Assembly (NCBI RefSeq): GCF_019711595.1 | Contig: NZ_JAIGNR010000004.1 | Span: 124,001-188,000, forward strand | From: Qipengyuania sphaerica | Lineage (GTDB): Bacteria > Pseudomonadota > Alphaproteobacteria > Sphingomonadales > Sphingomonadaceae | Reading direction: 5' to 3' | DNA: 64,000 bases | Shown: positions 45,224-54,758 of the stretch, piece by piece | Layout of the letters: each line of letters begins with the position of its first letter | Position numbering within the stretch: position 1 is the stretch's first letter | Notes under the pieces: model-generated | Told to the model about the DNA's origin: nothing | The model's database searches: none | Seen by the model: only the letters and a program-made list of their open reading frames with translations | Made by a program: the position numbers and the translations under genes

Positions 45224-45793
45224 ATGAAACACGAATTTGCCTACGAGGAAGCGCAGCGGCATCTGAAGCAGCGCAACCGCTTTGCGGCGCTTGCCGGTGT
45301 ACTCGGTCTCACCACCGTACTTGCGGTCGGCGCGGCAGCGACGCGCGAAGAGACACTCGTGCTCGTGCCGGTCACGTCGGAACGGATCGCGCTCAGCAGT
45401 GGCGGGATCGAAGCACACTATCTCGAGCTTGTTACCCGCGACACCGCGCTGATGCTGCTCAACCGCGCGCCCGAAACCCTCGACTACTGGATGGAGCAGA
45501 TCCTGAAGGTGGCCGATCCGGCCGCGCGCGGACACCTCAAGGCCGAACTGGTCAAGATCGTCGACGAGCAACGCGGCTCGGATATCAGTCAGGCTTTCGT
45601 CATCGCGTCGATGCACGTCGATACCGAGGCGCTGACCTCCACTGTCACCGGCACGCTCAAGACCTTCGTCGGAGCGCAGGTCATCGCGAGCCAGGAGCGT
45701 AGCTTCGAATTCACCTGGAACCGCCGCGGTCTCAGCCTCGGCCTTGCAGGTTTCCGTCAGCTTCCAAACCCCAACGAGGAGGAAGACCTATGA
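45224..45793 (+). CDS. traE: TraE-like type IV secretion protein
   Basis: A 189-residue VirB8-like inner-membrane protein: membrane segment about 22-40 (RFAALAGVLGLTTVLAVGA) and a periplasmic domain with the TraE motifs HYLELVTRDTALMLLNRAPE and VIASQERSFEFTWNRRGLSL. It is an assembly factor of the mating-pair apparatus. TraK starts inside its stop codon. Confidence 0.9.
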   Translation: MKHEFAYEEAQRHLKQRNRFAALAGVLGLTTVLAVGAAATREETLVLVPVTSERIALSSGGIEAHYLELVTRDTALMLLNRAPETLDYWMEQILKVADPAARGHLKAELVKIVDEQRGSDISQAFVIASMHVDTEALTSTVTGTLKTFVGAQVIASQERSFEFTWNRRGLSLGLAGFRQLPNPNEEEDL

Positions 45794-46545
45794 ATCTCCT
45801 TGTCCGTCCCTTCCCGGCAGCAGCGACAAGTATCGCGCTCGCCGCCCTGACCTGCGCTTTCGCTACGCCAGCCCGAGCCGACCAGTTCGTCGAAGCGGCC
45901 GATGGCGCGTCCATTGACTGCGTGCTCGCCCGCGGTGCGCTCACCCGCATTGCGCTTATCGAAGACGGCTTCGCCAATGTCTCGAAAATGGCGAGCGGCT
46001 TTCCCTACAACGATTTCGAAGTGACCCACGAGCCGGTGCGCGGCGACATCTATGTCTCGGTGCCGCTTCAATATGCCAGCGCCAGAGTCAGCTTCTTCGC
46101 GACCAGCAGCGCGGGCCATGTCTACAAGTTTGCCTGCCGCGTCGAGGGTGAGGAAGCGAGCCAGCTCTTCGTCACCAACCCGGCGCTCGCCAAGTCCGAT
46201 GCCGCCGAGTGGGAGGAAGGCGCACCGAGCCGCGACGGCGCTGCCCTCCGCCTGATCGAGACCATGGCACATGATGCGGTGCTGCCCGGGTTTCGCGCAC
46301 GGGCCGCGCTTTCGCGACCGCGCCGGACGGGCAGCCTCGAGGTCCAGCAAGTCGCCGAATACGAAGGTGCCGAGCTGACCGGCCAGGCCTTCACCCTGCG
46401 CAACCTTGGTTCCGAACCCATCGATCTTTCCAGCGAACGCGAAGCGCCTGCGGGTGCACTTGCCTTTGCCTATGGCCGCGATGCGCTTGCTCCCGGCGAG
46501 ACGACGCAAGCCTTCCTCGTCTTCGCCAAGGGAGGGCTCGAGTGA
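45790..46545 (+). CDS. traK: TraK-like secretin-type protein
   Basis: A 251-residue exported protein (signal MNLLVRPFPAAATSIALAAL ending ARA) of the TraK/VirB9-like family. The N-terminal domain has ASIDCVLARGALTRIAL, and the C-terminal domain is rich in beta strands ending EREAPAGALAFAYGRDAL. With TraB and TraV it forms the outer-membrane core complex. ATG overlaps the traE stop. Confidence 0.87.
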   Translation: MNLLVRPFPAAATSIALAALTCAFATPARADQFVEAADGASIDCVLARGALTRIALIEDGFANVSKMASGFPYNDFEVTHEPVRGDIYVSVPLQYASARVSFFATSSAGHVYKFACRVEGEEASQLFVTNPALAKSDAAEWEEGAPSRDGAALRLIETMAHDAVLPGFRARAALSRPRRTGSLEVQQVAEYEGAELTGQAFTLRNLGSEPIDLSSEREAPAGALAFAYGRDALAPGETTQAFLVFAKGGLE

Positions 46546-47831
46546 TGGCCGACAATACTTTCCCGACATCAGGGAACCCACACGCCAAAGACCAAGGCAG
46601 CGCCAAGCGCGCGAAGCTTAATTCCGCAATCGCGCAGCGCCAGAAGCTGCTACTCGGCGGTATTGGTGCCCTCGCACTGATCGCCGGTTCGATGTTCATC
46701 TTCGGCGGCGATGATGCGCAGGACGGCGAAGAAGGTGGCGCAACCACCATCGACACAGGCGGCCTCGTCAATCGCAACCTGTCGCAGCGCGAGTTCGTTG
46801 CCACCTACGGCAACCGCCTCGACGCGCAGGGCAAGGCGATCAAGGACCTCCAGGACGGCCAGATTTCCAAGAGCGCAATCGAGCAGGAGCTTGAAACGCT
46901 GCGCGGCGAAAACGCGCGGATGCTGAGCGATGGCCAGGCCGCGATCGATGCGATCTCGGCGGAGAATGCGGTGCTGCGCAGCGAGCTCGAAAATGTCCGG
47001 GCCAATCCGCCCACCGCACCGGTTGCTCCTGTCAATCCGCGTCAGGACGGCACTTCACCTTCACCGCTCGAACCGACAACGCTGGGCGAGCCAAAAGCGA
47101 GCTTGCTGAGCTTCGAGGGCGAGAAAGCAAAGGTTTCACCTGCGAGATCGAGCGATGGCTCGCCGCCGCTGCTGCTCGAAGCAAGCCGCGATTACCTGCC
47201 GCCCAACAGCTATGCGCCCGCGACCGTGATCGTCGGCGTCGACGCATCGACCGGTGTCACCAGCCAGAGCGATCCGCTTCCCGTGGTGCTGCGCATCACC
47301 GGACCAGCCCGCTCGGTGCTCAAGGGCAATCGCCTGCTTACCACCGATCTCACCGGCTGCCTCGTCAACGGCGCAGCGCGCGGCGATCTCTCGGCCGAGA
47401 AGGTCTACGTCAAGCTTGTGCGCATGACCTGCGCGCAGCCGGGCGGACGCTACGCGGTCAGCGAGGTCAAGGGGTTCATCGCCTTTGCCGGAAAGTCCGG
47501 CGTGCGTGGCCGCGTCGTCAGCCGCGAAGGCAGCCTTGTCAGCCAGGCGCTGCTCGCCGGGATCGTCGGCGGCTTCGGCCGCGGCTTCTCGGCCAACGCC
47601 AACGGCGTCTTTGCAGGCCGTGTCGGCGAAGACGGGACGCGCGAAGCACTCTCGCCGACCGACATCCTTGCAGGCGGCTTCGGCCAAGGCGCGGGCGAAG
47701 CGGCCGACACGGTCAGCAAATACCTCATCGAACGCGCAGAACAGTATCAACCCGTCGTCGAGATGCCGACCGGCATCGCAGTCGAGATCGTCTTCCTCGA
47801 CGGCGTCCATGTCAGGAGCACTTCTCAATGA
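46545..47831 (+). CDS. traB: TraB-like core protein (VirB10 type)
   Basis: A 428-residue protein that spans the inner membrane once (LLLGGIGALALIAGSMFIFG, about 30-50). It has a coiled-coil segment (about 85-150), a Pro-rich linker and a C-terminal beta-barrel TrbI/VirB10-like domain (SYAPATVIVGVDASTGVTSQ to VEIVFLDGVHV). The ATG at 46545 overlaps the traK stop as TGATG; a GTG one codon earlier is also open. It links inner and outer membrane parts. Confidence 0.9.
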   Translation: MADNTFPTSGNPHAKDQGSAKRAKLNSAIAQRQKLLLGGIGALALIAGSMFIFGGDDAQDGEEGGATTIDTGGLVNRNLSQREFVATYGNRLDAQGKAIKDLQDGQISKSAIEQELETLRGENARMLSDGQAAIDAISAENAVLRSELENVRANPPTAPVAPVNPRQDGTSPSPLEPTTLGEPKASLLSFEGEKAKVSPARSSDGSPPLLLEASRDYLPPNSYAPATVIVGVDASTGVTSQSDPLPVVLRITGPARSVLKGNRLLTTDLTGCLVNGAARGDLSAEKVYVKLVRMTCAQPGGRYAVSEVKGFIAFAGKSGVRGRVVSREGSLVSQALLAGIVGGFGRGFSANANGVFAGRVGEDGTREALSPTDILAGGFGQGAGEAADTVSKYLIERAEQYQPVVEMPTGIAVEIVFLDGVHVRSTSQ

Positions 47832-48697
47832 ATTTCCATGAATTCCGGCCGGGCCTGAAGGCCCGCGTCGCCCACGTCTCGCTTGCCGCAGCCAGCGCAG
47901 CGGCCCTCCTCACCAGCGGCGTTGCGGTGGTCACTGCCATGCCGGCGCAGGCCGCCATTGCACGCGATGTCGCACAGGCATTGAAGCTGCGCCTCCCCAA
48001 GACGCCGATCGACGCGCTCGACTGCACGACGTTCGCGCCGTGGTGCGAAGTCGTCTCGGGCGAGAGCCTGTTCTATATCGACGAAGCGGCCCGCTACCTC
48101 TTCGTCGGGCGTCTTTACGACCTCGAGGAACGCCGCGATGTGACGGCAGCGCGGCTGCTCGAGCTCAATCCCGATCTGCTCGCTGCCGGAGCTGCGCGGT
48201 CGGCAGGCCGCGCGGATGCGCATTCTCCCGAAGCCCGAACCGCGCCCGCCAAGACCATGGTGGACCTCTCAGGCCTGCCCAAGGATGGCGCGGTCGTCTG
48301 GGGCAACCGCAAGGGTCCGCGGCTCGTTGTCTTCTCCGATTTCCAGTGCGGCTACTGCCAGCGGCTGACGGGCGAACTCGAGAAGGCCGGCGTGCTGGTC
48401 GAGGAGCGCCCGATCTCGATCTTTGGCGCTTCGAGCCGCCGCATGTCTGAAGGCGTGCTCTGCGCCAAGGACAAGGCAAAAGCGCTTCACGCTGCTTATG
48501 CCGGGCGCGCGCCTGCGGTAGCGCCAAATTGCGACGTCGGCGAAGAACTCGATGCTAATGAAGCCTTCGCGCGTGCCAACGGCTTTGCCGGTACACCGGT
48601 CATCGTTCGCGCAAGCGACGGCGCAGTCCTCCACGGCTACCGCGATTCCGCAACGCTGCGGAAGTTCGCAGGCGCCAAGCCGGGAATTGATCAATGA
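47828..48697 (+). CDS. DsbC-like thiol:disulfide isomerase of the tra locus
   Basis: A 289-residue exported protein with a thioredoxin fold: active site DFQCGYCQRL (CGYC) and cis-proline in GFAGTPVIVR. The N-terminal region (about 45-130) differs from DsbC's dimer domain and holds its own CTTFAPWC pair. Cys-rich TraU, TraN and TrbC encoded downstream are likely substrates. TraB overlaps its start by 4 bases. Confidence 0.85.
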   Translation: MNFHEFRPGLKARVAHVSLAAASAAALLTSGVAVVTAMPAQAAIARDVAQALKLRLPKTPIDALDCTTFAPWCEVVSGESLFYIDEAARYLFVGRLYDLEERRDVTAARLLELNPDLLAAGAARSAGRADAHSPEARTAPAKTMVDLSGLPKDGAVVWGNRKGPRLVVFSDFQCGYCQRLTGELEKAGVLVEERPISIFGASSRRMSEGVLCAKDKAKALHAAYAGRAPAVAPNCDVGEELDANEAFARANGFAGTPVIVRASDGAVLHGYRDSATLRKFAGAKPGIDQ

Positions 48698-49275
48698 GCC
48701 CGCGCCCCATCAAACTGGGCGCATTGGCAAGCCTTGCTTTGATAATCGGTGGCTGCGCGACGCTCGGCGGCAATGTCAAAGGCGATTTCGCCTGCCGCGC
48801 GCCCGAAGGCAGCTGTGCGCCGACCTCCGCGATCGACGAGCAGGCGACGGCCGCAATGCAACCGCAGGGCGCGAACGCACTTGCCTCGTCACCAACGAAT
48901 GGTCGCACTTTGCGTGTCGTTCTTGCTGCCTGGCGTGACGCGGATGGCCGCGAGCACGAAGCGCGCGTCGTGCACTTGCCCCTTGCAGAGAAGCCTATAT
49001 CGGACTGGCGAGCCCCGCTTTCGACCTCCGATGTCCTGCGCGCGCTCGGTCGTGCGAGCCAGAGCCAGAACGGCACTACCGACAGCGGCGACGCAACAGG
49101 CGCCGCCACCGTTCCTTCTTCCCTTCCCCAGCAGCTTCCGGACGTCCTGGTTATCCCCTCCCAGGGCGCGCCGGAGCTGCCCGGCGCCTCGGCGCCGGAC
49201 CAAGGGGCACCTGGCCGTCCCCCCTCCCCCGGCCGGGTGCCCCACCCTGTTTCGCCTGAAGGAGAGACGCGATGA
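48694..49275 (+). CDS. traV: TraV-like outer-membrane lipoprotein
   Basis: A 193-residue lipoprotein (LASLALIIGGC, cysteine 21) with the TraV-type GNVKGDFACRAPEGSCAPTS cysteines and a C-terminal Pro-rich tail. It is the VirB7-like component that anchors the TraK/TraB core. The tail overlaps the ribosome site of traC (ggagagacgcgatg). Confidence 0.85.
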   Translation: MSPRPIKLGALASLALIIGGCATLGGNVKGDFACRAPEGSCAPTSAIDEQATAAMQPQGANALASSPTNGRTLRVVLAAWRDADGREHEARVVHLPLAEKPISDWRAPLSTSDVLRALGRASQSQNGTTDSGDATGAATVPSSLPQQLPDVLVIPSQGAPELPGASAPDQGAPGRPPSPGRVPHPVSPEGETR

Positions 49276-51821
49276 ACATTTCGCTCGCCACTGCGCGTGA
49301 TGCGCTGCTTTCCGGAGTATTTGGCGACGCCAAGCGCGCCGACCATCCGCAGGCCCATTTCTCGCTCGACATGTTGTCAGACTGGCTGCCCTACCGCGTG
49401 TTCGACGAAGGATCCGGCCTCTATCGCAACGCGCATTCGAAGGGCTTCGTGCTCGAAGTCACCCCGCTGATCGGGGCGGACGAGCGCACCGGCGAGATCC
49501 TTGGCCAGTTCTTCTCCGAAAGCCTGCCGCAAGGCGCCTGCCTGCAAGTGCTCAATTTTGCGTCGCCCCGGATCGGCGCCATCGTCGGACCCTGGTTCGC
49601 GCCGCGCTACGAGCAGGGCGGCATCTACGAAGCCATCGCAAAAGCGCGTACAAACCGGCTCTACGATCTTGTGTGGCAATCGGGCTCGGCGCATGCACCG
49701 TTCCACGCGCGCCATGTACGCCTGATTGTCTCGCTAGGTGTCCCGGTTCCGGGCCATGTCACCGACGCAGAGCTAACCGAATGCAGCAACGGGCTCATGG
49801 GAATGCTCAATTCTCTAGGGCTCGCGTCGAACGCGCTCGAGCCGGCGGGCCTCCTCGAACTCGTCGATGAACTGACCTCGCCAACAACGGCGCGAGAACC
49901 GGAACGCACGCACTGGAATCGCGAGGACACGCTCGACGTTCAGGCCATCCGGCGCGACATCGAACTCGAGGTCGAGGACGACCGGCTGATCCTGCGCACC
50001 GAACGCTTCCGCGAGACGGGGCGCACCCGCGATGGCATTCCGAAGATGGGAGAATGCTATCCCGACCGCTTCGATGTGCGCCATTACGGCGTGCGATCGA
50101 CCCCCGAACGCTGGGCGCCGTGGGAGTGCGCGCGGCTCATCGGCGACATGTTCACCGACAAGCTGCGCTTCCCTTGCCCTGCCGCCACCATGCTGTGCCT
50201 GCACTATCCCGACCAGGAAACGGCATCTGCGCGCGCGGGCTACAAGTTCATGCGCACCACCAGTCTTTCCGAGACCAAGAGCGCGCGTTTCCTGCCCAGG
50301 CTCTCCGAGCAGTCGGCGGAGTGGAAACACGTCCAGGCCGAACTCCAGGCAGGCAAGAAGCTGGTCAAGCTCTTCTACGGCCTCACCACCATTTCGCCGC
50401 TCGGCGATGGCGATGCGCATGAGCGCACGGTCAAGGCGATCTACAAGGCGGCCGGATGGGATCTTGCCGACGAGCGTTTTCTGCAATTGCAGGGTCTCGT
50501 CGCCGCCTTCCCCCTGAGCCTTGCCGACGGGCTCGTCCACGACATGGCGCGTCTCAAGCGCTTCCGGACGATGCTTTCGACAACGGCAGCGAACATCGCA
50601 CCGATGCAGGGCGAGTATCTCGGGGGCGAGATACCGCACCTGCTGCTGCTTGGACGGCGCGGCCAGCCCTTCTTCTGGTCTCCCTTCGAGAACACAGCAG
50701 GCAACCACAACATCGCGATCTGCGGGAAGTCGGGCTCGGGCAAATCGGTGCTGCTGCAGGAGCTGTGCACTGCCTTGCGCGGTGCCGGCGCCAAGGTCGT
50801 CGTGATCGATGACGGGCGCAGCTTCGAGCACTCGGTCAAATTGCAGGGCGGCCGCTTTGTCGAGTTCACACTCGCCTCGGGCTTCTCGTTGAATCCATTC
50901 TCAATGGTCGACGATGCCCGCGCGCATGAAGACGAGGACTACCGGCTCGATTGCTTTGCGATGATCAAGGCGATCGTGGGCCAGATGGCCCGGCCGAGCG
51001 CGGCACCCTCCGACACCGAACGCGGCCTAATTGACCGCGCGGTGACGCAGGTCTGGGAAGCGCTCGGCAGCGGCGGGGCGATCGACGATGTCGCGCACGC
51101 ACTGCACTCAAGCGAGAACGAGGCGGGCAAGGATTTGGCGACCGCGATCGCGCCCTTCTGCCGCGGTGGCAGCTATGCCGGGTTCTTCTCCGGCAAAGCG
51201 AGTTTCGCGCTCGAAGACGATTTCACCGTGTTCGAGATGAGCGACCTTGCGTCTCGCGAGGAACTCAGAAGCGTCGTCCTCTCGGCGATCATGTTCATGA
51301 CCGGTCAGGCGATGACACGGAGCTCGCGCGCGACCAAGAAACTGCTGCTGATCGATGAAGCCTGGGCCATGCTCAAGGGCGGCTCGATGGGCGAGTTCGT
51401 CGAGACATATGCTCGCACCGCGCGCAAATATGGCGGCGCGCTGGCGACCGCCACCCAGTCCCTCAACGACTATTACAAGTCCGATGGCGCGCGGGCCGCG
51501 CTCGAGAACAGCGACTGGATGCTGGTGCTCCAGCAAAAGCCCGAGACCATCGCCGATTTCCGCAAGGAAGCGCGGCTCGACATGGACGACCGGACCGAGA
51601 CGCTGATCCGCAGCCTCAAACGCTCGGGCACCGAATACAGCGAAATCTATCTGAAAGGTCCCGAGATGGAGGCCGTCGGACGGCTCGTGCTCGATCCGCT
51701 TTCGGCGACCATCTTCTCCTCCGATCCCGACACCTATGCCGACATTCATCGCTATGTCGAAAGCGGCATGCCGCTGGAGCGCGCGGTCGCGCTGGTCGCA
51801 GGTGTGGAAGGAGCTGCATAA
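49272..51821 (+). CDS. traC: TraC-like type IV secretion ATPase (VirB4 type)
   Basis: An 849-residue cytoplasmic ATPase of the VirB4/TraC family. Walker A is CGKSGSGKSVLL (about 490) and Walker B KLLLIDEAWAML (about 690); the TraC-specific N-terminal domain (about 1-440) is complete. It powers pilus assembly. Length and motifs suggest a functional protein. It is the only conjugation ATPase in the window. Confidence 0.95.
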   Translation: MNISLATARDALLSGVFGDAKRADHPQAHFSLDMLSDWLPYRVFDEGSGLYRNAHSKGFVLEVTPLIGADERTGEILGQFFSESLPQGACLQVLNFASPRIGAIVGPWFAPRYEQGGIYEAIAKARTNRLYDLVWQSGSAHAPFHARHVRLIVSLGVPVPGHVTDAELTECSNGLMGMLNSLGLASNALEPAGLLELVDELTSPTTAREPERTHWNREDTLDVQAIRRDIELEVEDDRLILRTERFRETGRTRDGIPKMGECYPDRFDVRHYGVRSTPERWAPWECARLIGDMFTDKLRFPCPAATMLCLHYPDQETASARAGYKFMRTTSLSETKSARFLPRLSEQSAEWKHVQAELQAGKKLVKLFYGLTTISPLGDGDAHERTVKAIYKAAGWDLADERFLQLQGLVAAFPLSLADGLVHDMARLKRFRTMLSTTAANIAPMQGEYLGGEIPHLLLLGRRGQPFFWSPFENTAGNHNIAICGKSGSGKSVLLQELCTALRGAGAKVVVIDDGRSFEHSVKLQGGRFVEFTLASGFSLNPFSMVDDARAHEDEDYRLDCFAMIKAIVGQMARPSAAPSDTERGLIDRAVTQVWEALGSGGAIDDVAHALHSSENEAGKDLATAIAPFCRGGSYAGFFSGKASFALEDDFTVFEMSDLASREELRSVVLSAIMFMTGQAMTRSSRATKKLLLIDEAWAMLKGGSMGEFVETYARTARKYGGALATATQSLNDYYKSDGARAALENSDWMLVLQQKPETIADFRKEARLDMDDRTETLIRSLKRSGTEYSEIYLKGPEMEAVGRLVLDPLSATIFSSDPDTYADIHRYVESGMPLERAVALVAGVEGAA

Positions 51822-52225
51822 TGGCGCTCGAAACCACCACCCTCGTCGACCGCGTCCCACTCCCGACTCCAAAGCCGGCAAGGCCAGATCGTCAACCCAT
51901 CAACTGGCTGGCGCTGTTCCAGGGCAGCTGTCTCGTTCTGATTGAAGCGGCAGGTTTCGTGACCAGCACGCTACTGTTCGTACTCGGACTGCCGCTGTTC
52001 GTGTTTCTCCTGCTCGCAGGCTGGGATCTGGGATCGCTCTTCGCCCAGCTCGGCAATCTCGCCGATCATTACCGCACAGCCGAACCGCTGGCGCGCCGCT
52101 TCTTTGCGCAGGACCTCCAGATCGCGTTTCTCATCGCTTCAGGCGGCCTCGCCCTTCTGAGGATGCCTTCCTTCCTGCGTCGTCTCGATCGCCGCCTCAA
52201 GAAAGGAGACCCTGCGCATGTCTGA
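51821..52225 (+). CDS. unknown membrane protein in the tra operon
   Basis: A 134-residue protein with two to three hydrophobic segments (about 30-50, 52-70, 105-122) and a basic C-terminus (RRLDRRLKKGD). It is tightly packed between traC and trbI, with overlaps on both sides. I do not recognise a family. Its constant translational coupling suggests it is part of the mating apparatus specific to this lineage. Confidence 0.7.
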   Translation: MALETTTLVDRVPLPTPKPARPDRQPINWLALFQGSCLVLIEAAGFVTSTLLFVLGLPLFVFLLLAGWDLGSLFAQLGNLADHYRTAEPLARRFFAQDLQIAFLIASGGLALLRMPSFLRRLDRRLKKGDPAHV

Positions 52226-52613
52226 TCAGTTAAACTCTTCGCATTCGCTCGCGCTCAAACTGCTCGCCACCGCAGCCCTGGTTACGGCGCTTCTCTGGGG
52301 CGCATGGATCACGCGCGAGGTCGCAAGCTCCCCTACGCAACGCATCGTCACCGTCCGGCTTGCCGAAACGATCGGAAGCTTCGTCGAGGAAGCCGCGCGC
52401 GTCGATGCCGATCCGGCAGCGGTCCAGGCAGCAGGCCTCGCCTACCTCCAGGCGGCGGAAAGCGCGGTTGCCGAGATGGGAAACGATGGCCGCGTGGTGC
52501 TGATGGCTGAAGCGGTTCTTGCAGGAGCCGCCGAGGACGCGACCCCCGAACTTGAACGACGCATCGCGCAGAAGCTCGAACCCAATGCATTCGAAAATGG
52601 AGAGCAGCCATGA
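52218..52613 (+). CDS. TrbI-like conjugation protein (F type)
   Basis: A 131-residue protein with one N-terminal membrane segment (LALKLLATAALVTALLWGAW) and a periplasmic helical domain beginning RIVTVRLAETIGSFVEEAA, as in F-type TrbI proteins. In F, TrbI affects pilus retraction. Position between traC and the peptidase/traW genes matches the F order. Confidence 0.78.
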   Translation: MSDQLNSSHSLALKLLATAALVTALLWGAWITREVASSPTQRIVTVRLAETIGSFVEEAARVDADPAAVQAAGLAYLQAAESAVAEMGNDGRVVLMAEAVLAGAAEDATPELERRIAQKLEPNAFENGEQP

Positions 52614-53116
52614 GACTGCCGCTCCGCTTGCGCCGCCCCTTGCTCCTCTCGGGCCTCGTCCTGCTGCCATTGGCGTGGGCACCGCTCGACGCCTTCAGCA
52701 AGGATCACGCCTTCCTCATCAACGCCAGTCCGAGCCTGCCCAACTGGGCGTTCTGGCTCGACAAACACGCTCCCATTACGCGCGGCAGCCTGATCTTCTT
52801 CGAGCCGCCGCAAAGCGAACTCGTCGAGACACACTTCGGACAAGGACCGCAGATGTTCGGCAAGCGCGTGCTCGGCGTGCCGGGCGATGTGGTGAGCCAC
52901 AAGGACGATGCGGTCTTCATCAATGGCAAGAAGGTCGCGACGCGGCTCGAAGCCACCCGCTTGGGCATTCCGCTCACGCGCGGTCCCGAAGGCGCGATAC
53001 CAGAAGATTGCTACTACACTGGAACGGACCATCCGCGCGGGCTCGACAGCCGCTACGCAGAGATCGGGTTCGTGTGTCGCGGGCAAATACTCGGCAGCGG
53101 GAGGGCGATCCTGTGA
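52610..53116 (+). CDS. S26-family signal peptidase, TraF/TrhF type
   Basis: A 168-residue membrane-anchored serine peptidase. The catalytic serine lies in LINASPSLPNW and the lysine in FGKRVLGVPGD, with the box-E-like GLDSRYAEIGFV. Homologues process or cyclise conjugative pilins (RP4 TraF, R27 TrhF). Pilin maturation here is inferred. It overlaps trbI and traW genes. Confidence 0.88.
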   Translation: MRLPLRLRRPLLLSGLVLLPLAWAPLDAFSKDHAFLINASPSLPNWAFWLDKHAPITRGSLIFFEPPQSELVETHFGQGPQMFGKRVLGVPGDVVSHKDDAVFINGKKVATRLEATRLGIPLTRGPEGAIPEDCYYTGTDHPRGLDSRYAEIGFVCRGQILGSGRAIL

Positions 53117-53748
53117 AGCGCTCGCTCCTTCCGCTCGGCGCACTTCTTTTGGCCGCGCTCCCGGCCAGCTTGCAGGCACGCGATTATGGTCAACGCGGCG
53201 CGGTCTTCCCGGTGATCGAGCGCGACCTGCTCGAGCAAATCCATTCGCGCCTCACGGCAATGGAAAAGTCGGGCGAGACCGCGCGGCTCAACCAGGAATT
53301 GAAGCGACGTACCATAGCGCGGGTGAACCGGCCCGATCCGGTTGACGGCCTGATCCGTGCCATCGAAAGCCGTAGCTGGCCGTTCGATCCGACGATCACG
53401 CTCGCCGCCGATATCCGCGGTGCCAAGGGCGAGCTGATCCATGCTGCCGGAACGCGGGTCAATCCGCTCGACAGCGTCAAACTGCGCGCAGACCTGCTGT
53501 TTCTCGACGGCGATGATCCCTCGCAGATCCAATGGGCGCTCAGGCAGACTGCCAATGCCAAGCTGATCCTCGTCAGAGGCGCCCCGCTCGAGCTGATGAA
53601 GGCCCGCCAGCGGCGGTTCTATTTCGACCAGGGCGGAAAGTTCACCGAGAAGTTCGGCATCAGGGCCGTGCCCGCGCGCGTGCGCCAGAAAGGGCGTGTC
53701 CTCGAAGTGAGCGAGATCGCGCTGCCGCCTCGAAAGGCCCAGCCATGA
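53113..53748 (+). CDS. traW: TraW-like type IV secretion protein
   Basis: A 211-residue exported protein (signal VKRSLLPLGALLLAALPASL) with the TraW features RDYGQRGAVFPVIERDLLEQI, SWPFDPTI and the C-terminal YFDQGGKFTEKFGIRAVPA. It starts at GTG 53113, overlapping the peptidase stop; a frame open to 52519 is a chance extension. TraW works with TrbC and TraU in the periplasm. Confidence 0.9.
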   Translation: MKRSLLPLGALLLAALPASLQARDYGQRGAVFPVIERDLLEQIHSRLTAMEKSGETARLNQELKRRTIARVNRPDPVDGLIRAIESRSWPFDPTITLAADIRGAKGELIHAAGTRVNPLDSVKLRADLLFLDGDDPSQIQWALRQTANAKLILVRGAPLELMKARQRRFYFDQGGKFTEKFGIRAVPARVRQKGRVLEVSEIALPPRKAQP

Positions 53749-54758
53749 GCAGCATCCGCGCCTTCCTCATCCTCGTCACGGCGACATTGTCGCTCGCCCT
53801 TTCCTCGCCCGCCTCGGCCGATGCCGGGCCGGGCAAATGCACCGGGCAGTTCGTCAACCCGATCACCGACATCTGCTGGTCGTGCCTGTTCCCGATCTCG
53901 GTCGGCGGGCTCGACATCTGGCCGAGCAATCGCCCCGATCCCGACAATCCCGACCTGCCCCTATGCCTGTGCGGGCTTCGGCCCGGCATCGCCATGGGGT
54001 TCTGGGAGCCGGTGCGGCTCGCCGATGTCAGCATGAAGCCGTGGTGCTTCGTTAATCTGGGCGGGATGAAGCTCGATCCCGGCTTCGATATCGGGTTCCG
54101 CTCGATCTCGGGCCCTTCGGCGGTGGGCGGCGCAAGCCAGTACTATTCGAGCTGGCACGTCCATTGGTATGCCTATCCGCTGATCTACTGGATGGAGATC
54201 GTCGCCGATTTCCTGTGCCTCGAGCCCGGCTCGATCGACATCCTCTACATCTCCGAGGTCGATCCTCTTTGGCAGGACAGCGAACTTACCGCGATCATCA
54301 ACCCCGAAGCGGTGCTCTTCGCCAACCCGCTGGCACTGGCCGCCTGCGCGGCGGATTGCGCCGCATCGACCGCGAACCTGCCGCTCGACGAGATGTTCTG
54401 GTGCGCGGGCTGCCAGGGTTCGATGTACCCGATGAACGGCAATGTCTCGGCGAGCATAGGCCACGTCCAGGCCTCGCGTCTCGTGCTCTCGCGCTTCGCC
54501 TACAAGCTCCACCGTGAACTCGTCTCCTGGGGCACGATGGGCTCCAAAGGTCTGTGCGGAAAATATCTGATGCCGGTGATGCGAAAGCAGCAATACCGCT
54601 TCCAAGCCACCAACCCCAATCCGGCGACCAAGGGCCGCTTCGCCTGCCCGCCCATCGGTGCCTCCACCACCTTCCAGTCCCCCGGACAGGTCATCCCCGC
54701 CATCGGCGAAGACATGGGATACCTCGTTTGGCGCAAGAGGAATTGCTGCGCATTATGA
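53745..54758 (+). CDS. traU: TraU-like Cys-rich periplasmic protein
   Basis: A 337-residue protein with signal (MSSIRAFLILVTATLSLAL) and many conserved cysteines (CTGQFVNPITDICWSCLFPI, LCLCG, FWCAGCQGSMYPMNG, NCC at the end). This is the TraU pattern, needed for DNA transfer in F. ATG overlaps the traW stop. The disulfides may be formed by the DsbC-like protein. Confidence 0.93.
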   Translation: MSSIRAFLILVTATLSLALSSPASADAGPGKCTGQFVNPITDICWSCLFPISVGGLDIWPSNRPDPDNPDLPLCLCGLRPGIAMGFWEPVRLADVSMKPWCFVNLGGMKLDPGFDIGFRSISGPSAVGGASQYYSSWHVHWYAYPLIYWMEIVADFLCLEPGSIDILYISEVDPLWQDSELTAIINPEAVLFANPLALAACAADCAASTANLPLDEMFWCAGCQGSMYPMNGNVSASIGHVQASRLVLSRFAYKLHRELVSWGTMGSKGLCGKYLMPVMRKQQYRFQATNPNPATKGRFACPPIGASTTFQSPGQVIPAIGEDMGYLVWRKRNCCAL

